Assembly: GCA_021735285.1 (NCBI GenBank)
Contig: JAIPHI010000061.1
Location: forward strand, 1 to 13,372
DNA: 13,372 nucleotides
Source of the DNA: Fidelibacterota bacterium
GTDB taxonomy: Bacteria; Fidelibacterota; UBA2242; JAFGTP01
Reading direction: 5' to 3'
Of the stretch, positions 6,960-13,372 are shown in pieces. Each line of letters starts with the position of its first letter. Positions within the stretch are counted from its first letter, which is position 1. Under the pieces are notes generated by a model that had not been told where the DNA came from, searched no databases, and was given only the letters and a program-made list of their open reading frames with translations. The position numbers and the translations under genes were made by a program.

Positions 6960-8801
6960 TCAAACATCAAATTGCAAATTAAAATAATATGAATAGAGGC
7001 TATCTTTGTCACTCAAAAGTTGATCATGGGTTCCCCGTTCAACAATTTTTCCCTTATCAAGCACCAGAATCTTATCCGCACCCGTTATAGTTGATAATCG
7101 ATGAGCTATGACAAAGACAGTTCGATTTTCCATTAATCTATTGATAGCGACCTGGACTTTTTGTTCAGCTTCTGTATCCAAGGCAGAGGTGGCCTCATCG
7201 AGAATTAATATGGGAGGGTTCTTCATCAAAGCCCTGGCAATAGTAAGCCGTTGTTTCTGCCCGCCTGATAATTTGATGCCATCCTCTCCAATTTCTGTCT
7301 CAAAGCCCTTTTCTAATTCTTCGATGAAGTGCAATGCATTAGCAGCCTTGGCTGCTTCTCTAACTTTACTTTGATCGGCATCTTCTATGCCATAGGCAAT
7401 ATTATTTTTTACCGTATCGTTAAATAAAATAGTCTCTTGAGTTACCACTCCGATATTGTCGCGTAATGAATTTAATGTTATATCTCTTATATCCATCCCA
7501 TCGATTTTGATACTACCTGAATTGACATCATAGAAACGGGGCAATAAATCAACAATTGTGGTTTTTCCGGCTCCACTCTGTCCTACAAAGGCAACTACTT
7601 CACCTTTTTTGATAGAAAAATTTATATTATCAAGTACGAGTCCCTCTTCTTTATTGTATGAAAAGGAAACATCATTATATTCAATATTGTTTTTGAATGT
7701 TGTTAATGCCCTGGCGCCTTCTTTTTCTACTATCTCCGGCTCCTCATCAAGAATAGTAAAGATCCTGGTGCCAGCAGCAATTCCACGTTGGACTGATATA
7801 TTGATCTTATTTAATTTTTTAAGAGGATTCATAATATTAAATAGCAGAAAGATGAAACGTAAAAAGTCTTCTGCAGCCAGACCTTCACCTGCCAGTACAG
7901 CCCGGCCTCCGAACCAGAGTAAAATAATTGCTATTAAAGAACCTAAAATTTCATTTAATGGAGAGGAAAGAGCCTCCAGACGATGAGTGCGAAACATATA
8001 ATGAAAATACTTTTTAGTTTCCCTAAAAAATCGATTCTTTTCAAACTTTTCCATTGCAAAGGCTTTTACTATGCGGATACCTTTGACAGTTTCACTGAGA
8101 ATTGACATAACACCGGCAATCTGTTCTGAATTTCTTATACTTCTTCTGCGAATGGCATTTCCAATTTTACCTATTACATAGATTGTAACCGGTAATATCA
8201 GCAAAGCACCCAGAGTTAATTTCCAGGAAATAATAAATAGTAATATTATCGTAAAGATTATATTGAGAGGTTCCACAATGGCGCGGTTAAATATCACTGT
8301 AAAAGCATTTTTTAGGACCTTAACATCACTCAGTAGAATGGAATTAATTTCTCCCGTTCGCTTGCGGGAATAGAAAGAAAGGCTCAGTTTATGAAGGTGA
8401 TTATACAATTCATCCCTGATGTCTGTGATCAATCTATACTGGACAAATTTAACAGCCAAAGCTTTCAAAAACCTGAATACATTCTTTAAAAAGAATATAC
8501 CAAAAATAACTAAGCATAGTACTTTCAGAGTTTCAGTAGGGGTATCCTGACGAATTATATTTTCAGTATAATTCTTGATTTTATTATTTAAGTCGTTGAC
8601 TTCCTCTGTTGTCGGAATAGAAGTATCAACAGTCTGTTCAACCTGGGCTTGATCACCTTCAAACAGAACCTTTATAAAAGAGGCTGATAGCCAGACGGAA
8701 CTACTGTTGAAAACAACAAAAATCACTGAGGCTATTAAGCCCAATACCATTGTTGACCAGTAGGGCTTTAGAAATTTCATCATTCTAAAGAAGACTCTCA
8801 T
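6960..8801 (-). CDS. ABC exporter, fused membrane and ATPase domains (MsbA-like)
   Basis: A 613-residue half-transporter that should act as a homodimer in the inner membrane. Residues 1-340 hold six predicted helices at about 15-35, 90-112, 165-187, 190-210, 283-305 and 315-335. Residues 370-613 form the ATPase: Walker A GQSGAGKTT at 407-415, signature LSGGQ at 511-515, Walker B ILILDEATSALD with D535/E536, and the switch His at 567 (AHRLST). All catalytic residues are intact. Order and length match MsbA and related lipid or glycolipid flippases. The TM1-TM2 external loop (about 46-88) is long and acidic. Export of lipid A-core or another lipid-linked glycan is inferred from family and context; drug or peptide export cannot be excluded. 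AAAGGGA at 8810-8816 lies 8 bp before the ATG. Confidence 0.92.
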   Translation of the reverse strand: MRVFFRMMKFLKPYWSTMVLGLIASVIFVVFNSSSVWLSASFIKVLFEGDQAQVEQTVDTSIPTTEEVNDLNNKIKNYTENIIRQDTPTETLKVLCLVIFGIFFLKNVFRFLKALAVKFVQYRLITDIRDELYNHLHKLSLSFYSRKRTGEINSILLSDVKVLKNAFTVIFNRAIVEPLNIIFTIILLFIISWKLTLGALLILPVTIYVIGKIGNAIRRRSIRNSEQIAGVMSILSETVKGIRIVKAFAMEKFEKNRFFRETKKYFHYMFRTHRLEALSSPLNEILGSLIAIILLWFGGRAVLAGEGLAAEDFLRFIFLLFNIMNPLKKLNKINISVQRGIAAGTRIFTILDEEPEIVEKEGARALTTFKNNIEYNDVSFSYNKEEGLVLDNINFSIKKGEVVAFVGQSGAGKTTIVDLLPRFYDVNSGSIKIDGMDIRDITLNSLRDNIGVVTQETILFNDTVKNNIAYGIEDADQSKVREAAKAANALHFIEELEKGFETEIGEDGIKLSGGQKQRLTIARALMKNPPILILDEATSALDTEAEQKVQVAINRLMENRTVFVIAHRLSTITGADKILVLDKGKIVERGTHDQLLSDKDSLYSYYFNLQFDV

Positions 8802-8857
8802 GTTCCATATCCCTTTATAAAATACAGAATTTAGGACATCGAAAGCTTAATACATAA

Positions 8858-8886
8858 TTTATATTATCACAATGAATAATTGATAA
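8858..8886 (-). promoter_or_regulatory. Candidate sigma70-type promoter for the ABC exporter
   Basis: On the minus strand TTATCA (8881-8886, 4 of 6 matches to TTGACA) is followed 17 bp later by TATAAA (8858-8863, 5 of 6 matches to TATAAT). The predicted start would leave a leader of roughly 50 nt before the exporter ATG. The surrounding DNA is very A+T-rich, so a chance match is possible. Confidence 0.33.
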
Positions 8887-9067
8887 AATGATGTGCTTAT
8901 TAAAAAAAGGATGAAATAATGCTGTATATACAATTGATTGTAAAATTAAAAAATAAGTAGGTTGTTGATTTAATTTTATTGAAAAGATTTTAGTTCAGTT
9001 CCTATTAAAATTTCGGGCCTGAATATTTCATCTCTGTCAAAGAGTGAGCACAAACTAAGTGGCCTTC

Positions 9068-9092
9068 AGTCAATCCTTTCTCATTATTGACT
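9068..9092. repeat. Inverted repeat downstream of ackA
   Basis: AGTCAAT and ATTGACT are perfect inverted copies separated by 11 bp. On the ackA strand the structure lies 44-68 nt past the stop codon. No run of T follows it there, so it is weak as an intrinsic terminator. It could be an RNA stabilising hairpin, a protein-binding site or chance. Confidence 0.35.
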
Positions 9093-9135
9093 TTAGAAAT
9101 AAAATACTGTGATTGGTTTTTAAGATGCTGGTTGA

Positions 9136-10335
9136 CTATTGTTTTTCCAATACACGGGCTGTTTCCTGGGCAATAACTAATTCTTCATTGGTAGGAATTA
9201 CCAGAACATCAACCTCCGAATCATCAGTGCTAATAAGAGCCTCTTCTCCTCTGAGACCATCATTTTTTTTAGGATCGATCATGATCCCCAAATTTTCCAT
9301 ATCTTTTAGTGAATCGGCGCGAGTATAATCAGAATTTTCACCAACACCACCAGTAAAAACAATAGCATCAACACCATTCATGATTCCGATATAAGCAGAA
9401 ATATATTTTTTAATACGATAATGATAAACATCTAAAGTAATTTCGTATTGTTTTTCACCAGCAAGTGCTTTTTCTTCCAAATCCCGCATATCGCTTGTAT
9501 CCTCAGATAGACCGAGCACACCACATTTTTTATTAAAAAATTGATTGGCTTCCTCTACTGACATATCTTCTTCTTCTGCAATGTAAAAAATTACTCCCGG
9601 GTCGATATCACCCGATCTGGTTCCCATGACCAGACCTTCAAGCGGTGTAAACCCCATAGAAGTATCGATCGATTTACCATTCTTAACTGCGGTGATACTG
9701 GCGCCATTCCCCAGGTGGCAGGTGATAATTTTCATATTTTCAATATCTCTATCAATAATCTTTGCAGCTTTGTTCGCAACGAAATAATGAGAGGTACCAT
9801 GAAAACCGTACTTTCGAATAGATTCTTCCCGATAATATTTATAAGGTATAGCGTAAAGATAGGCTTCCGGCGGCAGGGTGGAATGAAAGGCAGTATCAAA
9901 TACTCCTACATTTGGTTTGCCTTTTAATTTTTCCTCGGCTGCTTCAACACCTTTTATATTGGGTGGATTATGAAGGGGTGCAAAATCTATACACTCACGC
10001 AAAGCCTGCATGACTTCATCATCTATTAAAACAGATTCGGAAAACTTATCACCACCATGTACCAGACGATGACCCAGGGCATCAATCTCATCTAAGCCAT
10101 TAAGCGCTCCAATTTTATCATCAGTAATGATTTCCAGAATACTATCAATAGCCCCTTTGTGATTATCAATATTAAGATCTTTTGTTACTTTTTCACCGTC
10201 GATCTTATGTTTAATACGAGTCCCATCGATTCCAATTCTTTCAACCAGACCTTTACATAAAACTTTTTCTTTCTTGGGCTGAATAAGCTGGTATTTTACA
10301 GAAGAACTGCCGGAATTAATTGTTAAAACATTCAT
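9136..10335 (-). CDS. ackA: Acetate kinase
   Basis: Cytoplasmic enzyme interconverting acetate plus ATP with acetyl phosphate plus ADP; in fermenting cells it makes ATP from acetyl phosphate. All family signatures are present: NVLTINSGSSSVKYQL at the N terminus, GHRLVHGG, PLHNPPNIKGVEA, FDTAFHSTLPPEAYLYAIP, RKYGFHGTSH, HLGNGASITAVKNG, DTSMGFTPLEGLVMGTRSGDIDPG and FTGGVGENSD. The chosen start (ATG at 10333-10335) gives 399 residues, the normal family length. An in-frame upstream start at 10401 would add 22 residues with no family match. It is rejected because a strong GAGGTG lies 6 bp before the 10335 start. No phosphotransacetylase gene is in the window. The gene is divergent from thioredoxin. 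Confidence 0.97.
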   Translation of the reverse strand: MNVLTINSGSSSVKYQLIQPKKEKVLCKGLVERIGIDGTRIKHKIDGEKVTKDLNIDNHKGAIDSILEIITDDKIGALNGLDEIDALGHRLVHGGDKFSESVLIDDEVMQALRECIDFAPLHNPPNIKGVEAAEEKLKGKPNVGVFDTAFHSTLPPEAYLYAIPYKYYREESIRKYGFHGTSHYFVANKAAKIIDRDIENMKIITCHLGNGASITAVKNGKSIDTSMGFTPLEGLVMGTRSGDIDPGVIFYIAEEEDMSVEEANQFFNKKCGVLGLSEDTSDMRDLEEKALAGEKQYEITLDVYHYRIKKYISAYIGIMNGVDAIVFTGGVGENSDYTRADSLKDMENLGIMIDPKKNDGLRGEEALISTDDSEVDVLVIPTNEELVIAQETARVLEKQ

Positions 10336-10341
10336 TTTAAG

Positions 10342-10347
10342 CACCTC
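10342..10347 (-). promoter_or_regulatory. Shine-Dalgarno site deciding the ackA start
   Basis: GAGGTG on the minus strand, 6 bp before the ATG of the 399-residue acetate kinase. It rules against the longer in-frame start at 10401. Confidence 0.75.
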
Positions 10348-10428
10348 ATTATTTCTATTTTTTTTGGACTGAGAATTTAAAAAAATAAGTAAATAACTCA
10401 AACCATAAAAAGAAAGTAATGATTAAAT

Positions 10429-10459
10429 TTGATATTTTGTAACTTTTTAAAAATATAGT
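10429..10459 (+). promoter_or_regulatory. Weak candidate promoter for thioredoxin
   Basis: TTGATA (10429-10434) and TATAGT (10454-10459) lie in the divergent ackA-thioredoxin region, 56 bp before the thioredoxin ATG. The 19-bp spacer is longer than ideal and the region is highly A+T-rich, so this is only a candidate. Confidence 0.2.
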
Positions 10460-10501
10460 ATCTAATTACATGAAAGTTAAAAAAGATAATTTAAAATAAT
10501 T

Positions 10502-10505
10502 GGAG
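10502..10505 (+). promoter_or_regulatory. Shine-Dalgarno site deciding the thioredoxin start
   Basis: GGAG ends 9 bp before ATG 10515. An in-frame TTG at 10500 would overlap this site and would have no ribosome binding site of its own, so the ATG is preferred. Confidence 0.55.
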
Positions 10506-10514
10506 AAAACAAAA

Positions 10515-10871
10515 ATGCCTGAACATTTAACAAAAGAGACATTTAAAGAAAAAGTGTTTGATTATGAAAACAATGAAGATTGGAAATTCGAGGGAGAACT
10601 TCCGGCAGTTATCGATTTTTACGCTGATTGGTGTCAACCCTGCAAAATGATAGCTCCTATTCTTGAAGACCTGTCAGAAGAATATAACGAAAAAGTGGAT
10701 ATCTATAAAGTTGACACAGGTAAGGAACAAGAATTAGCTGCCGCTTTTGGCATTCGAAGTATTCCTACGCTCCTATTCGTTCCAAAAGATGGTAAACCCC
10801 AAATGGCAAAAGGGGCACTCCCTAAAAAAGAATTTAAAAGAGTATTCAAAGAAGTATTAAACGTTAATTAG
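10515..10871 (+). CDS. trxA: Thioredoxin with WCQPC active site
   Basis: A 118-residue single-domain cytoplasmic thioredoxin that reduces protein disulfides through two active-site cysteines. The fold is complete: a 25-residue N-terminal extension (KEKVFDYENNEDWKFEGELP) as in the anaerobe/Bacteroidetes-type thioredoxins, the central strand AVIDFYADW, the active site C40-Q41-P42-C43-K44, APILEDLSEEY, VDIYKVDTGKEQELAAAFGI and the cis-proline loop IPT (P84). The canonical thioredoxin motif is WCGPC; Gly is replaced by Gln here. That residue tunes redox potential and partner choice, so a more specialised reductant is possible. There is no signal peptide. The start is ATG 10515; TTG 10500 would add five residues. 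The gene is monocistronic, with a strong terminator directly downstream. Confidence 0.93.
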   Translation: MPEHLTKETFKEKVFDYENNEDWKFEGELPAVIDFYADWCQPCKMIAPILEDLSEEYNEKVDIYKVDTGKEQELAAAFGIRSIPTLLFVPKDGKPQMAKGALPKKEFKRVFKEVLNVN

Positions 10872-10903
10872 TCCCCCTTTCCCCCATACCTGTGTTTGAC
10901 AAT

Positions 10904-10932
10904 AAAAGGAGGTGTTTCGACACCTCCTTTTT
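10904..10932 (+). terminator. Intrinsic terminator of thioredoxin
   Basis: A perfect 12-bp stem, AAAAGGAGGTGT (10904-10915) against ACACCTCCTTTT (10920-10931), closes a UUCG tetraloop (10916-10919) and runs straight into T-rich DNA (TTTTTATATTTT). It starts 33 bp past the thioredoxin stop. Because the outer arms are A/T tracts it could also stop transcription coming from the other side. Confidence 0.93.
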
Positions 10933-11331
10933 ATATTTTACTAAACTAAAAAACCTACTATCGCTTGTCTCTAAAAAATAAAATCAGTTAGCAAAATTAT
11001 TGAATCCACTCAAATCATAATTCCTTATCTATTCATTCTATAAACCGTAGCTTAACTTTTTAGGACTTAGTCCTTTTAAAAATATTCGAGATACAGGCTT
11101 TATGATATAAAGAGAGATTTGTTGGAGATTAGGGGTTGTGAAAATCCATTTATTTTAATTAGTACAATAAGGAACCAATTTAATACCTAGAGCCATTCAA
11201 TAAACTCAAGTTATTAATAGATTTGATATTTATATGTTCTATCCAGTCATTCTATCCAAAATTTCCATAATCCCGAAGTTTTCTCCTTGGAATTTTTCAA
11301 TACAACCCTTAAAGTTATATGCAAGAAAAGA

Positions 11332-11337
11332 GAGGTG
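11332..11337 (+). promoter_or_regulatory. Shine-Dalgarno site of the DhaL-DegV fusion gene
   Basis: GAGGTG, 9 bp before ATG 11347. The ATG also coincides with the start of family similarity, which supports the start choice. Confidence 0.65.
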
Positions 11338-11346
11338 TGATAAAAG

Positions 11347-13149
11347 ATGAAAATTAAATATATTGATGGTCATAGATTATCAAGAGCCATAGTAGCCGGT
11401 GCCAAACGTGTATTTCAGCGCACGGACTACTTGAATAAAATAAATTTTTTCCCTGTTCCCGATGCGGATACAGGCTCTAATATTTCCTCTACTTTCCAAT
11501 CCATAGTTAATGAACTATATAAAGAGAAAACCCGATGCGTTAAAAATACAACAAAAGTAGCAGCCAACGCAGCCTTAATAGGAGCGCATGGTAATAGTGG
11601 GGTTATTTTTGCCCAATTCTTTTACGGATTATATAATGAAATGGATGACTGTAATGTGTTAACTACTGAAAAATTTGGGGCTGCGGCAAAAAGGTCTGTT
11701 CACTATGTTTATGAAGCCTTATCCGAACCTAAAGATGGGACGATTATAAGTGTTATTAGAGACTGGGCTGAAGGAGTTTATAGTCATAGCAAGAAAAAAC
11801 GGGATTTCGTTGAATTGTGGGAATACGGCATGATTGTAGCCAAAAAATCACTTGAAAAAACCAGGGAGCGCATCGAAAGTAAAGCTATTGAAGTAGTTGA
11901 TGCCGGAGCTCAAGGTTTTGTCGATTTTTTAGAAGGAATTTATAAATTTATTTCAAAAGGTAGAATCAAAGACTTGACCCAAGAGATTGCACAGATTCCG
12001 GACTTTTCCGCTGATATTGACGATCATACAGCCGAAAGTTTAAAAGATATTGATTATCGTTACTGTACTGAATTCCTGATTAAAGGCGCCTCCCTGGAAA
12101 CCAATCAGCTTAGAGCAAGACTTCATGGCTTGGGTGATTCTATTGTAGCCGCAGGTTCTAAATCCATCTCCAGAGTCCACATTCATACTGATCGCCCTGA
12201 TAAAGTTATGGAAAAAATCTCCCGCCAGTCAACGGAGATTGTAGAACAAAAAGTTGATGATATGAAAACTCAATACATCGACAGTAATACATCTCATTCC
12301 AAAATTGCGCTGGTAGCCGATACCGCATGTAATTTACCCCAAAATATTATTGATAAATACAATATCCATATCATTCCTTTTAATGTGATCTTTGGCAATG
12401 AAAAGTTTCTAGATACCTTGACAATCAGTCAGGATCAATTTTATGTCAAGATGAAAAAGAAAGGAGCGCGTGCTAAAACATCCCAGCCTTCTCCTGGCTA
12501 TTTTAAGAAGATGTATAAATCATTATTAAATCATTATGAAACAGTAATATCTATTCACCTAGCCAAGCCAGTCAGTGGAGCTTTTCAAGCTGCCCAAAAT
12601 AGTGCTTCCGAATTCGGGGATAAAGTTCAGGTCATTGATAGCAAAAATATAACAATCGGAGAGGGCTTGCTTGTTAAAAGGGTGGCTCAAATGATATCAG
12701 ATGGAAAGTCATTTGACGATATTATTAATACAATACCTGAGATCAGGGAAAATATACAACTATTTGTTTCAGTCCCCGATGTGGATACCTTGATGCGGAG
12801 TGGAAGAGTTAGTAAAGCAAAAGGTGTATTGGCAAAACTATTTAAGATCAAACCAATTATCACGCTTGATAAAAATGGTGTACCGATCCGTTCTGATAAA
12901 GCCTTTACTAAAGCTGGCTTAAAGAAAAAACTCTTAGATTTTATGAATAATTATCTGAAAGATAAAAAGAATCCTGAATTTATGGTAGCGCATGTTGACA
13001 CGCCTGAAACAGCACAATATTATGCCGATTTTATCAAAAAAAATTATTATCAAAATGAAGTCGAGATTGTTCATGGCTCTCCGGTATTGGCTTCTCATAC
13101 CGGTCTTGGTACAGCTGCCATTGGCGTTTCCTGGGAGGATGAATGTTAA
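11347..13149 (+). CDS. Single-chain fatty-acid kinase: FakA-type DhaL plus DegV/FakB fusion
   Basis: A 600-residue cytoplasmic protein predicted to phosphorylate fatty acids to acyl-phosphate using ATP. Residues 1-200 are a DhaL kinase domain: the Mg/ATP site is PVPDADTGSN with D39, D41, T42 and N45, and a second loop, GAHGNSGVI, lies at 79-87. Residues about 230-305 match the FakA middle domain (YCTEFLIKG, LGDSIVAAGS, RVHIHTDRPDKVME). Residues about 318-597 are a DegV/FakB lipid-binding domain: IALVADTACNLP, KTSQPSPGYF, PVSGAFQAAQ, LMRSGRVSKAKG and HTGLGTAAIG. In Firmicutes FakA and FakB are separate proteins; here DegV takes the place of the FakA C-terminal domain. The stop overlaps plsY by 7 bp, and PlsY consumes acyl-phosphate, which strongly supports the role. 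Substrate preference is unknown. Confidence 0.9.
   Translation: MKIKYIDGHRLSRAIVAGAKRVFQRTDYLNKINFFPVPDADTGSNISSTFQSIVNELYKEKTRCVKNTTKVAANAALIGAHGNSGVIFAQFFYGLYNEMDDCNVLTTEKFGAAAKRSVHYVYEALSEPKDGTIISVIRDWAEGVYSHSKKKRDFVELWEYGMIVAKKSLEKTRERIESKAIEVVDAGAQGFVDFLEGIYKFISKGRIKDLTQEIAQIPDFSADIDDHTAESLKDIDYRYCTEFLIKGASLETNQLRARLHGLGDSIVAAGSKSISRVHIHTDRPDKVMEKISRQSTEIVEQKVDDMKTQYIDSNTSHSKIALVADTACNLPQNIIDKYNIHIIPFNVIFGNEKFLDTLTISQDQFYVKMKKKGARAKTSQPSPGYFKKMYKSLLNHYETVISIHLAKPVSGAFQAAQNSASEFGDKVQVIDSKNITIGEGLLVKRVAQMISDGKSFDDIINTIPEIRENIQLFVSVPDVDTLMRSGRVSKAKGVLAKLFKIKPIITLDKNGVPIRSDKAFTKAGLKKKLLDFMNNYLKDKKNPEFMVAHVDTPETAQYYADFIKKNYYQNEVEIVHGSPVLASHTGLGTAAIGVSWEDEC
13133..13138 (+). promoter_or_regulatory. 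Ribosome binding site of plsY inside the fusion gene
   Basis: GGGAGG within the last codons of the upstream gene, 4 bp before ATG 13143. It implies translational coupling of the two genes. Confidence 0.65.
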
Positions 13150-13372
13150 CAATTCTGGTCGTAGTATTTTTAAGTTATTTGGCAGGTTCTTTTCCTACTA
13201 GCATTATTGTCTCTCGAATTTTTAAAGGGATAGATATTCGAGAGTTCGGCTCCGGTAATGCCGGTGCAACAAATGTGTATCGGATCGTAGGCTGGAAAGC
13301 CGCTCTTATTGTAGTTTTAGTGGACATTGGGAAAGGAACTCTTGCGACTGTTCTTATTTCTCAATTCCGATT
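13143..13372 (+). CDS. plsY: Acyl-phosphate:glycerol-3-phosphate acyltransferase, 5' part
   Basis: Partial at the right edge: 76 residues are visible. PlsY is an inner-membrane enzyme that moves the acyl group of acyl-phosphate onto glycerol-3-phosphate, giving lysophosphatidic acid, the first step of phospholipid synthesis. The N-terminal membrane segment LTILVVVFLSYLAGSFPTS includes conserved motif 1 (GSxP), and GSGNAGATNVYR is the family's signature catalytic and substrate-binding motif. A second hydrophobic helix, AALIVVLVDIGKGTLATVL, follows. The ATG lies inside the end of the fatty-acid kinase fusion gene, in another frame, with a 7-bp overlap. Co-production of the acyl-phosphate maker and user is the obvious reading. 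Confidence 0.96.
   Translation, partial: MLTILVVVFLSYLAGSFPTSIIVSRIFKGIDIREFGSGNAGATNVYRIVGWKAALIVVLVDIGKGTLATVLISQFR

Larger units (their letters stand above)
8802..9135. other. 334-bp intergenic region between ackA and the ABC exporter
   Basis: A+T-rich non-coding stretch between two minus-strand genes. It holds the candidate promoter at 8858-8886 and an inverted repeat of 7-bp arms (9068-9074 and 9086-9092). A minus-strand open stretch ends at 9005-9007 and reads LTEGHLVCAHSLTEMKYSGPKF at its C-terminal end. That stretch looks protein-like but has no credible start codon with a ribosome binding site. No intrinsic terminator with a T tract is visible for ackA. Confidence 0.6.
10872..11346. 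other. 475-bp intergenic region between thioredoxin and the fatty-acid kinase fusion
   Basis: After the terminator no gene is supportable in about 400 bp. A short inverted repeat, AGGAC-TTA-GTCCT (11062-11074), is followed by TTTT and could be a weak hairpin. A 38-codon open frame (ATG 11234, TGA ending 11350) overlaps the start of the next gene but lacks a ribosome binding site. On the opposite strand an open stretch reads LAYNFKGCIEKFQGENFGIM before a stop near 11250, with no start or family match. The fusion gene's promoter should lie here but no convincing -35/-10 pair was found. Confidence 0.55.

Noticed and set aside
7558..7986. 142-residue open frame on the + strand inside the ABC exporter gene
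   Set aside because: It is antisense to the conserved ATPase domain, is serine- and proline-rich with no family motifs, and has no ribosome binding site; it is a shadow of the exporter.
8920..8961. 13-codon ORF (MLYIQLIVKLKNK) preceded by AAGGA
   Set aside because: Too short, in A+T-rich DNA, no conservation evidence; chance start and ribosome binding site are likely.
10336..10401. N-terminal 22-residue extension of acetate kinase
   Set aside because: The extra residues match nothing in the family, and a strong GAGGTG sits directly before the internal ATG that gives the normal 399-residue length.
11062..11078. AGGAC-TTA-GTCCT followed by TTTT as a terminator
   Set aside because: Only a 5-bp stem with a 3-nt loop and just four T; no gene ends nearby that would need it, since a strong terminator already lies at 10904-10932.
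1..13372. CRISPR arrays, tRNA or rRNA genes, insertion sequences, phage attachment sites
   Set aside because: No regularly spaced direct repeats, no cloverleaf or rRNA-like segments, no transposase or integrase gene, and no terminal inverted repeats were seen.

Overview
The window looks like a chromosomal segment from an A+T-rich, Gram-negative, probably anaerobic or fermentative bacterium. A GT9 family (heptosyltransferase-type) glycosyltransferase and an MsbA-like exporter argue for an LPS-bearing outer membrane, while acetate kinase argues for acetate or ATP metabolism. The DhaL-DegV fusion followed by plsY, together with the thioredoxin type, would fit a lineage of the FCB superphylum (Marinimicrobia, Calditrichaeota or similar). 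That placement is inference from gene content and was not tested.

Positions 1-6120 (+ strand) hold seven tightly spaced co-directional genes. They are the 3' end of a glycosyltransferase, a GT4 glycosyltransferase, a sulfotransferase, a GT9 glycosyltransferase, a second and a third sulfotransferase, and another GT4 glycosyltransferase that starts with TTG. Positions 6126-8801 (- strand) converge on this cluster with only 5 bp between the stop codons. They encode an MsbA-type ABC exporter followed by a fourth sulfotransferase. Together this looks like a locus that builds, sulfates and possibly exports a surface glycan. No PAPS-synthesis gene is in the window, so activated sulfate would have to come from elsewhere.

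Positions 8802-13372 are housekeeping in character. They hold ackA (- strand); a divergent thioredoxin with an unusual WCQPC active site and a near-perfect 12-bp hairpin terminator; a 475-bp intergenic stretch; and then a single-chain fusion of a FakA-type kinase (DhaL plus middle domain) with a FakB/DegV fatty-acid-binding domain. The fusion overlaps plsY by 7 bp; plsY runs off the right edge. A fatty-acid kinase makes acyl-phosphate and PlsY consumes it, so the pair forms a compact route from free fatty acid to lysophosphatidic acid.

The most interesting items are the four sulfotransferases of differing subfamilies in one glycan locus (one with a non-canonical donor loop), the FakA-FakB fusion coupled to PlsY, and the WCQPC thioredoxin. 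I saw no tRNA, rRNA, CRISPR array or intact mobile element.
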